DNA of 46,827 bases from a virus. Both the position numbers and the translations under genes were made by a program. How positions within the stretch are numbered: position 1 is the stretch's first letter; each line of letters starts with the position of its first letter. Shown here piece by piece: positions 27,935 to 33,512 of the stretch. Where the stretch lies: IMG/VR virus record IMGVR_UViG_3300046000_007986, positions 1 through 46,827 of that record; one strand, given 5' to 3'. The notes beneath the pieces were generated by a model. The model had not been told where the DNA came from, searched no databases, and worked only from the letters and a program-made list of their open reading frames with translations.

Positions 27935-27979
27935 AGTGTTGCCCTTTCATGTTGCTTTTATTGTAGCTCGGAAAGAGCG

Positions 27980-28864
27980 TTATTTGACGATGACGGTGAA
28001 TCCTAACGACTTCATCACATCAGCAGCCTCCCGGCCCTTAACACCGTATATTCCCAAGGTGTTGAGGACATGGGTCTGCGTGTATTCGCTGCGAATAAGG
28101 GCCTGAATCGCCTCAATCGCTTTGCCGCTGAACTTCACGGAATTGAACGAATGGTTCAACCAGGCGGCGTAGGTGATCGGCACCCACTGCTTGATGATGT
28201 TGACGATGATATCGGCATACACCCGAATCTCATATTGAGCATGAGGATCGGCACGTAGCTTCAGGAAGTGCATCAGGTTGTGTAGGTTGACCTTCCAATA
28301 CCACTCGGTATAGGTGGACACCGGCAGGTTGATACGGGCGAGTTCCCGCGCCATACCATTGTCGGTAGAGTGCTTGTAGAGGTCATAGGACGCCGTGTTG
28401 AGCAAGTCTGACCCGATCAGCCAGTCTTTCATCGTCTTGTCGTCCAGCAGCCCTTCCCGACCCTGCTTGTTGACGTTTGACTGCGCCAGAATATTGACCT
28501 TCTCCGGCACGTAGAACTCGTCCTTCAGAATTGAATAACGGGCCGAGTATTCGTTGATACTGGCGGTGCGGTGCCGAACCCACTGGCGGGCGATGAACAT
28601 CGGCATTTTGCAATGCAGCTTCAGTTCGCACATTTCGAACGGCGTAGTATGCGCGTGGCGAAGAAGGTAGTTGGTGAGCGCCTCGTCGTCGCTCAACTTG
28701 GTAGTGCCTTCGCCATACGAAACTCTAGCGGCCTGAACGACAGCGGCATCGTCGCCCATGTAGTCGATCACCCGAACAAAGCCATGATCTAGCGCCTTGA
28801 ACTGGTGTCCGAGAATAGCGTCCAACGCTTCGCAGCGTGGACGATTGAGAGTTTCCTGGCTCAT
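27980..28864 (-). CDS. thyX: Flavin-dependent thymidylate synthase ThyX, 294 aa
   Basis: The signature RHRTASINEYSARY (residues 97-110, consensus RHRxxSxNExSxRY) is intact, preceded by TTPFEMCELKLHCKMPMFIA and followed by the substrate-site block ARINLPVSTYTEWYWKVNLH. The enzyme makes dTMP from dUMP with FAD/NADPH and methylene-THF. At 294 aa it is a little longer than the usual 210-260. It works with the class II ribonucleotide reductase further on to feed phage DNA synthesis. It borders the tRNA array. Confidence 0.95.
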   Translation of the reverse strand: MSQETLNRPRCEALDAILGHQFKALDHGFVRVIDYMGDDAAVVQAARVSYGEGTTKLSDDEALTNYLLRHAHTTPFEMCELKLHCKMPMFIARQWVRHRTASINEYSARYSILKDEFYVPEKVNILAQSNVNKQGREGLLDDKTMKDWLIGSDLLNTASYDLYKHSTDNGMARELARINLPVSTYTEWYWKVNLHNLMHFLKLRADPHAQYEIRVYADIIVNIIKQWVPITYAAWLNHSFNSVKFSGKAIEAIQALIRSEYTQTHVLNTLGIYGVKGREAADVMKSLGFTVIVK

Positions 28865-28880
28865 TTAGACCCCTTAAAAT

Positions 28881-28968
28881 TGGTGCGTCGTGATGGATTC
28901 GAACCACCGTAGCCCCGGAGGGCGGCTGCTTTACAGGCAGCTAGTTTTAACCACTCACTCAACGACGC
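28881..28968 (-). tRNA. tRNA-Tyr(GUA)
   Basis: Acceptor GCGTCGT/ACGACGC with A73 and encoded CCA; anticodon loop CTGTAAA (GUA); long class II variable arm as expected for Tyr. First tRNA of the array in map order. Confidence 0.93.
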
Positions 28969-28974
28969 TTTGTT

Positions 28975-29049
28975 TGGTATCCCCGGAGAGACTCGAACTC
29001 TCTAAATCGGCTTGAAGGGCCGCTCACTCGTCCTTTTGTATTCGGGGAT
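28975..29049 (-). tRNA. tRNA-Glu(UUC)-like, unusual (A8, C33)
   Basis: Acceptor ATCCCCG/CGGGGAT, A73, CCA encoded, T arm GAGAG/CTCTC. The anticodon loop reads CCTTCAA, giving UUC with C instead of U at 33, and position 8 is A, not U. D stem is only 3 bp. Charging identity is therefore uncertain; may be functional or decaying. Confidence 0.6.
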
Positions 29050-29054
29050 GCTTG

Positions 29055-29273
29055 TTACAGTGAAACCAAGGACACCATGATGTTGACGTTGCCGCCGTTG
29101 TCATCAACATGTCCGTGTGAGATAACCTGAATCTGCTTGCCTGAAACCATATTCGGCAACAGTGCGACCGCTTGGATAACCGATTGCTGAACCAGCGAGT
29201 CAACCGGCTGTGCAGCGATCATTTCCATCGCTTGTGCCTTCGATGCTGCTTTGAAATTGAAACTCCATGACAT
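29055..29273 (-). CDS. 72-aa hypothetical protein
   Basis: Start chosen at ATG 29273 after AAGGAGAAGCGC. MSWSFNFKAASKAQAMEMIA... followed by a QVISHGHVDDNGGNVNIMVS strand pair: a small alpha/beta protein of a kind widespread in phages. It sits between two tRNA genes on the same strand. Function unknown. Confidence 0.62.
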   Translation of the reverse strand: MSWSFNFKAASKAQAMEMIAAQPVDSLVQQSVIQAVALLPNMVSGKQIQVISHGHVDDNGGNVNIMVSLVSL

Positions 29274-29294
29274 GCGCTTCTCCTTGTAAAAACC

Positions 29295-29364
29295 TGGCGC
29301 CCCGTGAGAGATTCGAACTCCCGTAACCGGCTTCGTAGGCCAGTATCCGTCCACCGGACGGGGC
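29295..29364 (-). tRNA. tRNA-Arg(ACG), shortened D arm
   Basis: Acceptor GCCCCGT/ACGGGGC, G73, CCA; anticodon loop CTACGAA (ACG) on a CTGGC/GCCGG stem; T arm intact. Only 14 nt lie between acceptor and anticodon stems (normal ~19), forming TCCG-GTGGA-CGGA, so the D arm is minimal. Confidence 0.75.
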
Positions 29365-29370
29365 ATTGTT

Positions 29371-29447
29371 TGGCGGAACGTGAGGGATTCGAACCCCCGA
29401 CAAGCGGAGTAGAAGTCCGCTGCTCTATTCCACTGAGCTAACGTCCC
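29371..29447 (-). tRNA. tRNA-Arg(UCU)
   Basis: Acceptor GGGACGT/ACGTTCC (one G:U), G73, CCA; anticodon loop CTTCTAC (UCU); D and T arms standard. Confidence 0.92.
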
Positions 29448-29891
29448 TTACATATCAAGGATCAGATCCTCTACTTCGGCGCTGAAGGCACGGAACGGGT
29501 CAAAGGTTTCCAGCATGAAGCGACTTTGACTGAGTTCCATGTCAGATGAAGGCTTCGCAATCGACACACACTCGCCCATCGAAAACGCCTGGGCAGCACG
29601 ATCACGACCTTCACGCTTGCAGAACGTGTCCAGCGGATTACACAAGGCGGTCGAGAACTTGATGACACTGCCCTTGCGCGTCTTGACGTGATTCGACGTG
29701 TAGGCAATCGTCATCCCGCCATTCGGCAGCGTCACCAATTCTTCGCCGTCGATTGCGTAATCCCGAACGTGCAGAAAGCGCAGGTTGTGGCGTTCGACCA
29801 ATGCAGCCGTATGCTGACGCTGAAGAACATCCTTCATTTTCGCGTCCATGCGTTTGGCATCGTTGACAAGTTGTTGCGTTTCTTTTTCCAT
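29448..29891 (-). CDS. 147-aa hypothetical protein within tRNA array
   Basis: ATG 29891 after ATAGGAGATGGATT. Coiled N-terminal half (LVNDAKRMDAKMKDVLQRQH), beta-rich middle (VTLPNGGMTIAYTSNHVKTR), acidic end. Its stop is adjacent to the 5' end of tRNA-Arg(UCU). No family recognised. Confidence 0.65.
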   Translation of the reverse strand: MEKETQQLVNDAKRMDAKMKDVLQRQHTAALVERHNLRFLHVRDYAIDGEELVTLPNGGMTIAYTSNHVKTRKGSVIKFSTALCNPLDTFCKREGRDRAAQAFSMGECVSIAKPSSDMELSQSRFMLETFDPFRAFSAEVEDLILDM

Positions 29892-29916
29892 AATCCATCT
29901 CCTATTGTTGAAAATC

Positions 29917-29991
29917 TGGTGCCCTCGGTAGGAATCGAACCCACGACCTACTGCTTACAAAACAGCAGCTCTGCCACTGAGCTACAAGGGC
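29917..29991 (-). tRNA. tRNA-Thr(UGU)
   Basis: Acceptor GCCCTTG/CGAGGGC, A73, CCA; anticodon loop TTTGTAA (UGU); D arm GCTC/GAGC. Confidence 0.92.
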
Positions 29992-30003
29992 AATTCTTAA
30001 AAC

Positions 30004-30077
30004 TGGCGACCAGTGAAGGAATCGAACCTCCGTAAGCGGGTTTGGAGTCCGCAACTCTGCCACTGAGCTAACCGGCC
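30004..30077 (-). tRNA. tRNA-Trp(CCA)
   Basis: Acceptor GGCCGGT/ACTGGTC, G73, CCA; anticodon loop CTCCAAA (CCA). Pair 31-39 is an A/C mismatch, otherwise standard. Confidence 0.9.
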
Positions 30078-30247
30078 TAATCGAACGTTTTGCTGACCTT
30101 ATCGACGCCTGACTCGATTCCGCTAACCACACCTGTCACGACCTTGATACCCATCTCAGGCGCTCTCACAACCGTTTCTACGAGCTTCTCAGCTACGTTT
30201 CCGGGCAGGTCGATCAGACCATCTAGCATTGCGTCAAAAAGTCCCAT
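30077..30247 (-). CDS. 56-aa hypothetical protein
   Basis: ATG 30247 (MGLFDAMLDGLIDLPGNVAE...) with ATATAAGGATTACAA upstream. Amphipathic helices rich in Val/Gly (VVTGVVSGIESGVDKVSKTF) resemble small helical membrane- or protein-binding peptides. The stop overlaps the tRNA-Trp 5' end by one base. Confidence 0.55.
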   Translation of the reverse strand: MGLFDAMLDGLIDLPGNVAEKLVETVVRAPEMGIKVVTGVVSGIESGVDKVSKTFD

Positions 30248-30303
30248 TTGTAATCCTTATATCTGGTGAAAAAGTTGACAAAACCCGCGCCTAGATCCTT
30301 CTT

Positions 30304-30561
30304 TTAGGCAGCGGCCTTTGCTAGTGCTGCATCAACCGATGCAAAGTGACGCGCTTGCTCCGCAGCCTTCTGGTAGCGACCGAACACATCGGCTTCATGA
30401 CGCGCCTTCTCACGACCGGTGCCATGCGAAGTGACCTTGCCGGCAGCGATACGGGCGGCTTTCTTGGCTACCGCTTTATCGTGACGCGCCTTACGATTTA
30501 CCTTGGGGCGAGCCACCGCTACTGATTTGACTGCACCACCTTTGACATTACCTTTTGCCAT
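30304..30561 (-). CDS. 85-aa Lys/Arg/Ala-rich basic protein
   Basis: ATG 30561 after AAAGGGGAGAAGAAC. Strongly basic with repeated Ala/Lys/Arg segments (VNRKARHDKAVAKKAARIAA), probably nucleic-acid binding. Lies 15 nt after the endolysin stop, same strand. Confidence 0.6.
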   Translation of the reverse strand: MAKGNVKGGAVKSVAVARPKVNRKARHDKAVAKKAARIAAGKVTSHGTGREKARHEADVFGRYQKAAEQARHFASVDAALAKAAA

Positions 30562-30575
30562 GTTCTTCTCCCCTT

Positions 30576-31067
30576 TTAGGAATCTTCAGCCGCAAAGATA
30601 AGATTCTCCGCAGCCCTGTTTGCCCAACCTTTGCCAAAGGACTCCCACGTTGAGAGCTTTGTCCAAAACCTGATGCGGTAGGCAATGAACAGCATCAGCA
30701 TGTCCGTCACCGACTTCGCATTGACCGCATTCACCGTGACAGGCCCGATATGACCGTCATCAGCGACACCAGCCGCCTTCTGAAGCATTCGAATCGCGTT
30801 GCCGATACCGTGGTTGACCGCAGCATCGAAAGCCTGAAATGCGATTGCAGCGTGAAACTGGCTCATGCTCCCTGCACGCCAAAAGTCGTCCCAATAGATG
30901 ACCTTGGCTTGTTCACGGGTCAGGTTCTTGATATCCACGTTCGGGTATGTCCGTTTGCTGATACCGAACTTTGTCTCGCCACCAGGATCACGGGGATGGT
31001 TTACATAACCACCCTCATTGGTAATGAGGCGATCAAAAGATTTATCGAAACCAATTTCGTATGACAT
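30576..31067 (-). CDS. Endolysin, GH108-type N-acetylmuramidase, 163 aa
   Basis: The N-terminal block FDRLITNEGGYVNHPRDPGG followed by ETKFGISKRTYP is the catalytic signature of glycoside hydrolase family 108 (E18 in the E-G-G-Y motif), and the C-terminal part is the paired peptidoglycan-binding-like helical end (GHIGPVTVNAVNAKSVTDML...). The family cleaves the MurNAc-GlcNAc bond and typically lyses the host at the end of infection. No signal peptide, so a holin would be needed; none was recognised in the window. Confidence 0.88.
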   Translation of the reverse strand: MSYEIGFDKSFDRLITNEGGYVNHPRDPGGETKFGISKRTYPNVDIKNLTREQAKVIYWDDFWRAGSMSQFHAAIAFQAFDAAVNHGIGNAIRMLQKAAGVADDGHIGPVTVNAVNAKSVTDMLMLFIAYRIRFWTKLSTWESFGKGWANRAAENLIFAAEDS

Positions 31068-31080
31068 GGACTTCCTTATT

Positions 31081-31156
31081 TGGTGGTAAGTGCAGGCATC
31101 GAACCTGCGACCTATCGGTTATCGACCGATTGCTCTGCCAACTGAGCTAACTTACC
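31081..31156 (-). tRNA. tRNA-Ile(GAU), C33
   Basis: Acceptor GGTAAGT/ACTTACC, A73, CCA; anticodon stem ATCGG/CCGAT with loop TCGATAA (GAU). Position 33 is C rather than the near-universal U; otherwise standard. The upstream operator/-10 at 31165-31183 probably drives it. Confidence 0.88.
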
Positions 31157-31164
31157 GATGTTAT

Positions 31165-31183
31165 TCACTAATGACTTATTGTA
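31165..31183 (-). promoter_or_regulatory. TACAAT -10 followed by AAGTCATTAGTGA operator
   Basis: Minus-strand GCTACAATAAGTCATTAGTGAATAAC lies immediately upstream of tRNA-Ile; the recurrent palindrome overlaps the expected start of transcription. Confidence 0.6.
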
Positions 31184-31195
31184 GCTTGAAATGCT

Positions 31196-31288
31196 TGGGG
31201 TGACTGGTGGGATTCGAACCCACGCGGGGGATTTCTCCCACTTCCAGGATCACAACCTGGAGGCTTCGGCCTCTTGCTGACAGTCACC
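31196..31288 (-). tRNA. tRNA-His(GUG)-like with extra long variable region
   Basis: Acceptor GTGACTG/CAGTCAC with the extra G-1:C73 pair that marks His, CCA encoded; anticodon CCAGG-TTGTGAT-CCTGG (GUG); T arm GTGGG/CCCAC. The variable region is ~20 nt (with hairpin GGGA-gaaa-TCCC) and the D region AGGC-cgaa-GCCT is offset by 8 nt, giving 90 nt before CCA instead of ~74. Confidence 0.7.
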
Positions 31289-31297
31289 ATTGAAACT

Positions 31298-31372
31298 TGG
31301 CGGGGCTTAGGGGGTTCGAACCCCTGGCTTCCAGCTAGACAGGCCGGCACTCTACCGCTGAGTTAAAGCCCC
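31298..31372 (-). tRNA. tRNA-Asp(GUC)
   Basis: Acceptor GGGGCTT/AAGCCCC, G73, CCA; anticodon loop CTGTCTA (GUC) on CCGGC/GCTGG. Confidence 0.92.
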
Positions 31373-31473
31373 AATAAATTCTTGAACCATCTTTTGATTC
31401 GATACCACCGAAGCCTTCGCTTCTGTTCAGCGAAGGCTTCTTCCTGACTTATATCGTCCTCCCATATCGGCAT
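31363..31473 (-). CDS. 36-aa basic mini-protein overlapping tRNA-Asp
   Basis: ATG 31473 follows a strong AAGGGGGAG RBS at six bases. MPIWEDDISQEEAFAEQKRR then LRWYRIKRWFKNLLGL: an acidic start and basic, Trp-rich amphipathic end. The TAA lies inside the tRNA-Asp 5' end. Its DNA also forms an 11-bp perfect hairpin (31411-31441), so an RNA role is possible instead. Confidence 0.5.
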   Translation of the reverse strand: MPIWEDDISQEEAFAEQKRRLRWYRIKRWFKNLLGL

Positions 31474-31829
31474 AACTCCCCCTTTAGGTTGCGCTTTCTA
31501 ACCTACTCCATCCGAGCAGTGGTTTTTAGCCGGTCTGCTCACCCTCGGTGCTACTCACAACCAGCCCCTCCCCACGGAGGGTAGAAACAACCAGCGCAAT
31601 CTTGCAGAGTAGGCGTGTAACGACGCCTCGTGTTATTTGCTCCGCATCCATCTGCGGCTACCTTGCAGGCATCCAATGTGGGCGCGGTCAATGAACCCCT
31701 CTAGTAAGTAAAGGACGTTCAGCCTACCCACACTGGAAGTCACCCCGCAAGCTCTCTGCGTATTCTTCCACGGTTACGATTCCGTGTTGCACTCATCGGC
31801 AACGATTTCTATACACGCCACGACAAATA
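31474..31829. other. ~355-nt ORF-free, hairpin-dense region downstream of tmRNA coding piece
   Basis: No open frame is supported on either strand. Perfect stems include AGGTT/AACCT (31486-31504), GAGCAG/CTGCTC (31514-31540), CCCTCC/GGAGGG (31566-31581), AGGCGT/ACGCCT (31611-31628), CCGCA/TGCGG (31642-31657) and TGTGGG/CCCACA (31678-31733). It is probably RNA: either the 3' part of the tmRNA coding piece or one or more separate structured RNAs. No RNase P or group I intron core was recognised. Confidence 0.6.
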
Positions 31830-31891
31830 AGACCCGCCTTTGGTTGATAAGGCATTGCATTGCTGCAACGGGCGGGGGAACCCCAGGAGGC

Positions 31892-31933
31892 TTAAGCGGC
31901 TAGCTTAAGTTCTCCGTAGAACGCATCGTTTGC
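31892..31933 (-). CDS. tmRNA proteolysis-tag frame, ANDAFYGELKLAA
   Basis: Resume codon GCA at 31933-31931, then codons for Ala-Asn-Asp-Ala-Phe-Tyr-Gly-Glu-Leu-Lys-Leu-Ala-Ala and TAA at 31894-31892. Tags typically start A(A)ND and end in (L/V)AA, as here; the middle differs from the common DE/DNYALAA types. The Leu-Ala-Ala end is the ClpXP/Tsp degron. Confidence 0.8.
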   Translation of the reverse strand, partial: ANDAFYGELKLAA

Positions 31934-32021
31934 ATTTACATGCTTGCTCCTTTAACGTCGGTCGCCTGACGTGTCGTAATCTCTAGCTTCGCGGCGCCCA
32001 ATCGATATCCAGGTCGCCCCC

Positions 32022-32110
32022 ATCATATGAACACTGGCGGGTGGAGTTGAACCACCTAATCCGGTTAGCAGAGCCAGCTTTTGCCGGGTGCCGTTCAGCC
32101 AATGTGCAGG
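32022..32110 (-). other. tmRNA intervening segment with tRNA-like hairpin
   Basis: An 8-bp helix ACATTGGC (32105-32098) / GCCAGTGT (32038-32031) closes the segment a few bases from both mature ends (32111 and 32021) and encloses a perfect T-arm-like hairpin GGTGG-TTCAACT-CCACC (32056-32040) and a CCGGC-aaaa-GCTGG hairpin. A complete tRNA could not be folded and no CCA is encoded. Probably removed by RNase P and tRNA 3'-end enzymes during maturation. Confidence 0.65.
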
Positions 32111-32219
32111 TGGTGGAGGCGGCGGGAATTGAACCCGCGTCTTGAACGCTTTCCACTTTCGACTTTCATGCCCTATCATCAGCCGCTAACACTTGATAGT
32201 CGGCCAAACCTACGGGCAC
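32111..32219 (-). other. tmRNA acceptor piece with pseudoknot
   Basis: Upstream of the T arm, GTGCCC (32219-32214) pairs with GGGCAT (32073+100 region, 32173-32168) and encloses interleaved GCCG/CGGC and CTATCA/TGATAG helices, i.e. a pseudoknot as found before the tRNA-like domain of tmRNAs. The piece begins just after the stop of the HNH gene, so its 5' end lies between about 32219 and 32232. Confidence 0.65.
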
Positions 32220-32232
32220 ACACAACAATTCT

Positions 32233-32691
32233 TTACGATTCACTGGCTGCTCTAGTTAAACATCTTTGAAGATTGTGAAGATGCCAGTTGCAATTATTTA
32301 CCGTTTTAATGCCAATTCTATTTAGCTCGGACACTATTGCGCGCTGCGATATTTCCTTCACTACACCGCGCTTAGATATTTTTCTGTTCTCATCCTTAAT
32401 TTTCAAAATCATCGGCATCATTGAATCTGCAAATTCTTTTGCATATTTCTTTCTCGCAGCACTTGCGTTGGCGAGATTTGCTATACCAGAACTTCCTAAT
32501 TTAACGCCTCTTTCTTTTGCTTTTTGAAGTCCAAGAATTGTTAATTGCCTATGCCCTTCTCGACCTTCGAATCCATGAGCTAATCCATGACAACCTGAAC
32601 ATAGCGGGATTGTCTTGGTGCCACCAACCAACCTTGGAACAACATGGTGTTCATGATCTGATTCCTTTCCACACTCAAAGCATAGTTTCAT
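32233..32691 (-). CDS. HNH endonuclease (homing type), 152 aa
   Basis: Start taken at ATG 32691 (MKLCFECGKESDHEHHVVPR). The zinc/HNH block is CFECGKESDHEHHVVPRLVG then TIPLCSGCHGLAHG, with two Cys pairs and the HHVVP ββα-metal core. After it comes LGLQKAKERGVKLGSSG, a resolvase-type DNA-binding AT-hook/helix often fused to phage HNH enzymes, and a C-terminal basic helix region with ISQRAIVSELNRIGIKTVNN (winged HTH-like). The DNA is far more AT-rich than its neighbours, indicating recent arrival. It abuts the acceptor piece of the permuted tmRNA. Confidence 0.85.
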   Translation of the reverse strand: MKLCFECGKESDHEHHVVPRLVGGTKTIPLCSGCHGLAHGFEGREGHRQLTILGLQKAKERGVKLGSSGIANLANASAARKKYAKEFADSMMPMILKIKDENRKISKRGVVKEISQRAIVSELNRIGIKTVNNCNWHLHNLQRCLTRAASES

Positions 32692-32697
32692 GCAACC

Positions 32698-32719
32698 ATT
32701 ATAGCTCACTACTGACTTA
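32698..32719 (-). promoter_or_regulatory. TAAGTCAGTAGTGAGC-TATAAT promoter, leaderless start
   Basis: Operator (32706-32719) followed by TATAAT (32698-32703); the HNH ATG at 32691 is only six bases past the -10, so if this promoter is used the mRNA is leaderless or nearly so. Confidence 0.65.
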
Positions 32720-32737
32720 TTTATGCTACTTCTAACT

Positions 32738-32812
32738 TGGCTCCAAAGGAAGGGATCGAACCTTCGACCAACGGATTAACAGTCCGCTGCACTACCGCTG
32801 TGCTACTTTGGA
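32738..32812 (-). tRNA. tRNA-Asn(GUU)
   Basis: Acceptor TCCAAAG/CTTTGGA, G73, CCA; anticodon loop CTGTTAA (GUU). Confidence 0.92.
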
Positions 32813-32967
32813 TCTGACCTGTGAAACTCTACCCATGCCGCAGTCCATTTATCCATCGACTCTTGATAACCAGGATTGCCGGCACCGATACGTTTGGATT
32901 CCTTACGCGCTTCTGCCATTAACTTCATGAGCCGCTTGTATTCAGGATTATTTCTGTCTCTGGTCAT
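32803..32967 (-). CDS. 54-aa charged helical protein
   Basis: Start taken at ATG 32967 (MTRDRNNPEYKRLMKLMAEA). One charged helix plus WTAAWVEFHRSDPK. Its TAG stop lies inside the first 10 bases of tRNA-Asn. No family recognised. Confidence 0.5.
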   Translation of the reverse strand: MTRDRNNPEYKRLMKLMAEARKESKRIGAGNPGYQESMDKWTAAWVEFHRSDPK

Positions 32968-32980
32968 AAGTTTCTCAATT

Positions 32981-33057
32981 TGGTAGGGGCGGTAGGATTC
33001 GAACCTACGAATGCAGGAATCAAAATCCTGTGTCTTAAGCCTCTTGACGACACCCCA
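32981..33057 (-). tRNA. tRNA-Gln(UUG)
   Basis: Acceptor TGGGGTG/CGCCCCT, with a U1/U72 mismatch (Gln tRNAs have a weak first pair), A73, CCA; anticodon CAGGA-TTTTGAT-TCCTG (UUG). Confidence 0.9.
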
Positions 33058-33149
33058 ACTGACTGCAAAAAATCTGAAAGTCACCTACCGTATGGATTAC
33101 GCGTCCTGTCATAGCAGAGCCATCTTTAACCATCGGCAACTTCCATTTC

Positions 33150-33225
33150 TGGTGGAGAAGGTCGGGTTCGAACCGACGACATCCTGCTTGCAAAGCAGGC
33201 GCTCTCCCAACTGAGCTACGACCCC
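33150..33225 (-). tRNA. tRNA-Ala(UGC)
   Basis: Anticodon CCTGC-TTTGCAA-GCAGG (UGC); G3:U70 present; A73, CCA. Acceptor pairs 5-68 and 6-67 are mismatched (GGGGTCG/CTTCTCC). Confidence 0.88.
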
Positions 33226-33263
33226 ATTCTGTTAGGCACTAAACGACTTAACGCCTAATAGAA

Positions 33264-33340
33264 TGGTCTGGATGGTAGGATTTGAACCTACGACCTCTCG
33301 CTTCCAAAGCGAGAACGCTACCGGACTGCGCTACACCCAG
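33264..33340 (-). tRNA. tRNA-Pro(UGG)
   Basis: Acceptor CTGGGTG/CATCCAG, A73, CCA; anticodon CTCGC-TTTGGAA-GCGAG (UGG). Confidence 0.92.
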
Positions 33341-33412
33341 ATTGAACTGCTTGCTGCACAAACTACATATTACCGACTGCATCTTGGAACTACTTGAGGC
33401 AACTGCAACTAC

Positions 33413-33504
33413 TGGCGGAAGGTGTAGGGATTGAACCCACGCAGCCTGGTTCACAGGCTATCTCGGTTTTCAAGACCGGTGCATTACCGCTCTGCCAACC
33501 TTCC
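33413..33504 (-). tRNA. tRNA-Ser(UGA)
   Basis: Acceptor GGAAGGT/ACCTTCC, G73, CCA; loop CTTGAAA (UGA); long variable arm with AGCCTG/CAGGCT stem. Confidence 0.92.
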
Positions 33505-33512
33505 ATGTTCTT

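Larger units (their letters stand above)
31830..32219 (-). ncRNA. ssrA: Circularly permuted (two-piece) tmRNA gene, ssrA-like
   Basis: In transcription order it has an acceptor piece (32219 to 32111) ending in CCA, an 89-nt intervening segment, and a coding piece starting at 32021. Mature 5' GGGGGCG (32021-32015) pairs with CGCCTCC (32121-32115) including G3:U70, the alanine identity pair; A73-CCA follows. The T arm GACGCGGGTTCAATTCCCGC is nearly identical to E. coli tmRNA, and the 5' part GGGGGCGACCTGGATATCGA resembles the standard tmRNA start. TTGGGCGC downstream of it can pair with GCGTTCAA before the T arm (helix P2). The resume codon GCA lies 88 nt from the 5' end, as in E. coli (~90). 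Function: rescue of stalled ribosomes with SmpB. The 3' limit of the coding piece is not determined; a CCCGCC/GGCGGG stem ends at 31833. Confidence 0.85.

Noticed and set aside
31474-31829. Group I intron or RNase P RNA
   Set aside because: No recognisable P7/guanosine-binding core or RNase P conserved regions.
32022-32110. A tRNA-Ser(GCU) or tRNA-Ala gene in the tmRNA intervening segment
   Set aside because: T-arm-like hairpin is present, but no consistent D and anticodon stems can be folded and there is no encoded CCA.
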